Assembly: GCA_934122035.1 (NCBI GenBank)
Contig: CAKOVP010000027.1
Span: 1-18,490, forward strand
Length of the DNA: 18,490 nucleotides
Direction: 5' to 3'
From: an uncultured Clostridia bacterium
GTDB lineage: Bacteria > Bacillota > Clostridia > TANB77 > CAG-508
Part shown: one piece after another, positions 16,343 through 18,490 of the stretch
Layout: each line of letters starts with the position of its first letter
Numbering within the stretch: the stretch's first letter is position 1
Position numbers and translations under genes: made by a program
Notes under the pieces: model-generated
Told to the model about the DNA's origin: nothing
What the model saw: the letters and a program-made list of their open reading frames with translations, nothing else
Database searches by the model: none

Positions 16343-16876
16343 ATGGAATTAAAAGGTTCTAAAACAGAAAAAAATTTAATGGAAGCTTTTGCTGGAGAAT
16401 CACAAGCAAGAAATAAATACACATACTTTGCAAGTGTTGCAAAAAAAGAAGGATATGAGCAAATTGCAGCAATATTCTTAGAGACAGCAGAAAATGAAAA
16501 AGAACATGCAAAAATTCATTTTAAATATTTAAATGGAATTGGAGATACAAAAGCAAATTTAGCATCTGCAGCAGCTGGAGAAAACTTTGAATGGACAGAC
16601 ATGTATGATAGAATGGCTAAAGAAGCAGATGAAGAAGGATTTACAGAAATAGCTGCAAAATTTAGAGCAATTGGAGCTGTAGAAAAAGAGCATGAAGCAA
16701 GATACAGAAAATTACTAGAAAACGTAGAAAATGGAGAGGTATTTAAAAAGGGAAGTATAACAATATGGAAATGCAGAAATTGCGGACACATAGTAGTTGG
16801 AACAGAAGCTCCAAAAGTTTGCCCTGTATGCAATCATCCACAATCTTATTTTGAAGTAAAAGCAGAAAATTATTAA
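16343..16876 (+). CDS. rbr: Rubrerythrin
   Basis: A 177-residue cytoplasmic peroxidase of anaerobes that reduces hydrogen peroxide at a non-haem diiron site with electrons from rubredoxin-type iron. The ferritin-like four-helix domain (1-138) carries iron-ligand motifs AFAGESQARNKYTYFA (Glu19 region), ETAENEKEHAKIH (47-59) and AVEKEHEARYRKLL. The C-terminal rubredoxin-like domain has two C-x2-C pairs, CRNC (144-147) and CPVC (160-163). Length and order are those of classical rubrerythrin. It is a single-gene unit with its own strong promoter, a long leader and a terminator, which allows independent oxidative-stress control. AAGGAGG lies about ten bases before the ATG. Confidence 0.97.
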   Translation: MELKGSKTEKNLMEAFAGESQARNKYTYFASVAKKEGYEQIAAIFLETAENEKEHAKIHFKYLNGIGDTKANLASAAAGENFEWTDMYDRMAKEADEEGFTEIAAKFRAIGAVEKEHEARYRKLLENVENGEVFKKGSITIWKCRNCGHIVVGTEAPKVCPVCNHPQSYFEVKAENY

Positions 16877-16900
16877 TTTATTTTATAAAGAAAACAATTT

Positions 16901-16957
16901 AAACTTAGTTTATTTAACATCTCGAATTAAAGAGATTAAAATAAGCTAAGTTTTTTT
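16901..16957 (+). terminator. Terminator after rubrerythrin
   Basis: aaacttagtttattt (16901-16915) pairs with aaataagctaagttt (16939-16953) except for one G.U. An inner atctc/gagat extends the stem, and a T-run follows. Confidence 0.9.
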
Positions 16958-17130
16958 ATCTATTAAAGCTATATTTGTTTTTCAGCATAAATAAAATATT
17001 GCACAAGAAATTTATTACATAGATTTTTGAATGTGAACAAATTTAGTTCAAATTTTTAACATTATAAAAAAATGAAAAAAGGCAAAAATAAAGAAATTTA
17101 TTTTTTGACCATAATTATTAATTTATTCAC
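16958..17130. other. AT-rich spacer before the lysis pair
   Basis: No ORF with an RBS is seen. There is a small palindrome TGAAC-aaattta-GTTCA (17034-17050) of unknown meaning. TTGACC (17105-17110) could be a -35, but no good -10 stands at the right distance, so the promoter for the lysis genes is not identified. Confidence 0.4.
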
Positions 17131-17172
17131 TAAATCCTCCTTATAAGAATAAAATAGTATAAGGAGGATTTA
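17131..17172 (+). promoter_or_regulatory. RBS-sequestering hairpin of the holin-like gene
   Basis: taaatcctccttata (17131-17145) and tataaggaggattta (17158-17172) are a perfect 15-bp inverted repeat with a 12-nt loop. The right arm contains the entire SD AAGGAGG (17161-17167) serving the ATG at 17177, and the left arm is its exact anti-SD. No T-run follows, so this is a translational block rather than a terminator. Confidence 0.85.
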
Positions 17173-17176
17173 TATT

Positions 17177-17377
17177 ATGGAAAAAGTTAAAAAAGTAGCA
17201 AAATATGTAGCAAATATCCTATCAATTATAAGTGCTCTAGTTGCTGGAATTAATGCTATAGAAGGAATAACAATACCATATGCGATTCAAATAATACAGG
17301 TAATAGCAGTTGTTCAGGGTGTTATAAGCACATATCTTTTAGGACAAAAAGCTATTAGTAATAAGGAGAAAAAATAA
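17177..17377 (+). CDS. Putative phage-type holin
   Basis: A 66-residue membrane protein with two hydrophobic stretches (about 12-30 and 33-55) separated by a short turn, a basic N terminus (MEKVKKVAKY) and a basic tail (QKAISNKEKK). Size, topology and position directly before an endolysin gene fit small phage holins, which open the membrane so that the endolysin can reach the wall. It ends at 17377 and the amidase ATG is the very next base; the amidase SD (AAGGAG) lies inside its last codons, so translation is coupled. Expression is likely limited by the hairpin that covers its SD. No other phage structural gene is visible, so it could also be part of a domesticated lysis or toxin-release module. 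Confidence 0.75.
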   Translation: MEKVKKVAKYVANILSIISALVAGINAIEGITIPYAIQIIQVIAVVQGVISTYLLGQKAISNKEKK

Positions 17378-18232
17378 ATGGAAATAATAGAAACAAATTT
17401 GCAATTTAAAGAAATGGAAACAAGGAAATTAACGCAAAGGATAATACTTCACCATGCTGCAGCACAAAACTGTAGTGCTGAAGACATCCATAGATGGCAC
17501 TTGAGCAATGGATGGAGCGGAGCAGGGTATCACTTTTTAGTAAGAAAAGACGGCAAAATATATAGACTTAGACCAGAAAATAAAGTAGGAGCTCATGCCT
17601 ATGGAGCAAATTACAATTCATTAGGAATTTGCTTTGAAGGTGATTATATGAAAGAGACGATGCCAAAAGCTCAAATAAAGGCTGGCAGAGAGTTAGTAGA
17701 GTATTTAAAAAATAAATATTCTATATCTAAAATAGAAGAACATAAAGATGAAAACTCTACAAATTGTCCAGGAGATAACTTTCCTTTCGAACAAATAACC
17801 GGAAAAAAAGAAGACACAGCAGAAAATCCACCAACAGAAAACAAATTAGGAAAAATTGCAGAAATACAAAAAACATTAAATGAAAGATATAATTTACAAA
17901 TAGATGTTGATGACATTTATGGAAACAAAACAAAAGAAGCACTTGTAATAGGTCTACAAACAGAATTAAACAGTCAGTTTAATAGAGGACTTATTGTAGA
18001 TGGAATATTTGGAGAAAGAACAGAAAATGCTTATATACTCGTAAGAAAAGGAGCAAGTGGAAATATAACTTGGCTAATACAGGCAATGTTAGTATGCAAT
18101 TCTTATAATATAGAAGCAGATGGAATATTTGGAAATAATACAGAAAAAGTTGTAAAACAATTCCAAGAAAAAAGTGGAATATTGGTAGATGGAATAGTAG
18201 GAAAAAACACATTTAAAAAACTATTTGAATAA
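17378..18232 (+). CDS. N-acetylmuramoyl-L-alanine amidase (endolysin) with peptidoglycan-binding repeats
   Basis: A 284-residue wall hydrolase that cuts the bond between N-acetylmuramic acid and the stem peptide. Residues 18-140 are an Amidase_2/T7-lysozyme-like zinc domain: RIILHHAAAQ (His25/26), GAGYHFLVRKDGKIYRLRPE, GAHAYGANYNSLGICFEGD and EEHKDENSTNCPGD (His122, Cys130 as the remaining zinc ligands). Residues 156-284 contain four D-x-x-x-G-x-x-T motifs (DDIYGNKT, DGIFGERT, DGIFGNNT, DGIVGKNT), indicating tandem PG_binding_1-type domains. There is no signal peptide, so export would depend on the adjacent holin-like protein, as with phage endolysins. A T-rich hairpin terminator follows directly, overlapping the start of a tandem repeat. 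Confidence 0.94.
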   Translation: MEIIETNLQFKEMETRKLTQRIILHHAAAQNCSAEDIHRWHLSNGWSGAGYHFLVRKDGKIYRLRPENKVGAHAYGANYNSLGICFEGDYMKETMPKAQIKAGRELVEYLKNKYSISKIEEHKDENSTNCPGDNFPFEQITGKKEDTAENPPTENKLGKIAEIQKTLNERYNLQIDVDDIYGNKTKEALVIGLQTELNSQFNRGLIVDGIFGERTENAYILVRKGASGNITWLIQAMLVCNSYNIEADGIFGNNTEKVVKQFQEKSGILVDGIVGKNTFKKLFE

Positions 18233-18233
18233 A

Positions 18234-18263
18234 AAAAGAAGCTATTAAAATAATAGCTTTTTT
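18234..18263 (+). terminator. Terminator after the amidase (repeat unit A, hairpin 1)
   Basis: The stem aagctatt/aatagctt, extended by A/T pairs with one G.U, has a 5-nt loop and six Ts. Confidence 0.88.
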
Positions 18264-18300
18264 GTGGTGACCCCTACGGGTGAATCTACCCGCGTCGGTC

Positions 18301-18323
18301 AAAGCGTCCACTGGACGCTTTTT
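18301..18323 (+). terminator. Terminator-like hairpin 2 of repeat unit A
   Basis: aaagcgtcc-act-ggacgcttt is a perfect 9-bp stem with a 3-nt loop followed by further Ts. It is an exceptionally compact terminator with no gene between it and hairpin 1. Confidence 0.85.
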
Positions 18324-18361
18324 CCCCTCCTTTTCGATTCCCGATAAAATATTTTCTGTAA

Positions 18362-18490
18362 AATAAAAAAAGAAGCTATTAAAATAATAGCTTTTTTGTG
18401 GTGACCCCTACGGGAATCTACCCGCGTCGGTCAAAGCGTCCACTGGACGCTTTTTCCCCTCCTTTTCGATTCCCGATAAAATATTTTCTG
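18362..18490. repeat. Tandem repeat unit B, truncated by the window end
   Basis: The second copy reproduces unit A base for base apart from the 2-bp deletion in the GC-rich block. It includes both hairpins: hairpin 1 near 18368-18397 and hairpin 2 at 18433-18455. It ends at attttctg, matching 18358 in unit A, so further copies may follow. Confidence 0.95.

Larger units (their letters stand above)
18228..18361. repeat. Tandem repeat unit A (134 bp)
   Basis: The first copy begins within the last codon of the amidase gene. It contains a hairpin terminator, a GC-rich block (18267-18300) with the inverted repeat CGGGT/ACCCG, a second perfect hairpin terminator, a C-rich tract and an AT-rich tail. 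It is nearly identical to the next copy except for a 2-bp (tg) insertion at about 18281. Confidence 0.95.

Noticed and set aside
17034..17050. LexA/SOS-type operator before the lysis genes
   Set aside because: TGAAC and GTTCA are present but separated by 7 bases, not the 4 of Gram-positive SOS boxes, and no promoter overlaps it.
18264..18360. Functional tRNA gene on the minus strand of the repeat
   Set aside because: No 5' acceptor strand complementary to GGGGTCA, no D-arm, an aberrant T-loop, and a terminator-type hairpin where the anticodon arm would be.
18228..18490. CRISPR array
   Set aside because: The repeat is a continuous ~133-bp unit with no short-repeat/variable-spacer alternation, and no cas genes are near.

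Overview
The window is AT-rich, densely coded DNA. Nearly every gene has a strong AGGAGG-type ribosome binding site, TTGACA/TATAAT promoters are recognisable, and hairpin-plus-T-run terminators are common. A DnaE-type PolIII alpha, rubrerythrin, RimO, a CapA-family phosphatase and prepilin-like surface proteins point to an anaerobic, probably gut-associated, Clostridia-like Firmicute. This assignment is inference from gene content; there is no rRNA or tRNA gene to confirm it.

Layout. Positions 1-2082 are the 3' two-thirds of dnaE, ending at a hairpin terminator. On the minus strand, 4809-2266 is a two-gene unit: a small membrane-anchored protein with an FxLYD-like domain, then a 707-residue prepilin-like protein whose C-terminal half is an array of 17 CxxC modules. 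After a 359-bp divergent intergenic region, two tandem paralogues (5169-7678) of unrecognised family follow; each is a helical N-terminal half plus a region with protein-kinase-like motifs.

Positions 7727-8058 hold the most striking structure. A promoter-driven ~98-nt RNA on the plus strand and a 46-residue, strongly basic, amphipathic peptide gene on the minus strand converge on one bidirectional terminator. The RNA carries two blocks complementary to the peptide mRNA's 5' end, at the SD and at the start codon. This is the architecture of the par/Fst type I toxin-antitoxin systems, with a peptide that does not look like Fst.

Next come an FtsX-type ABC permease with a very long extracytoplasmic coiled coil (8180-11614) and its MacB/LolD-type ATPase (11757-12458). 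A minus-strand protein of unknown function with a weak C39-peptidase-like signature (12501-13280) is richer in G+C than its surroundings. A capA-like/rimO operon (13464-16097) and rubrerythrin with a structured leader (16343-16876) follow.

The right end (17131-18232) is a phage-type lysis pair, a holin-like protein and an amidase endolysin with peptidoglycan-binding repeats. The holin RBS is locked in a perfect 15-bp hairpin. Directly after the amidase begins a tandem repeat of 132-134 bp, comparatively GC-rich, that carries two terminator hairpins per unit and runs off the window end.
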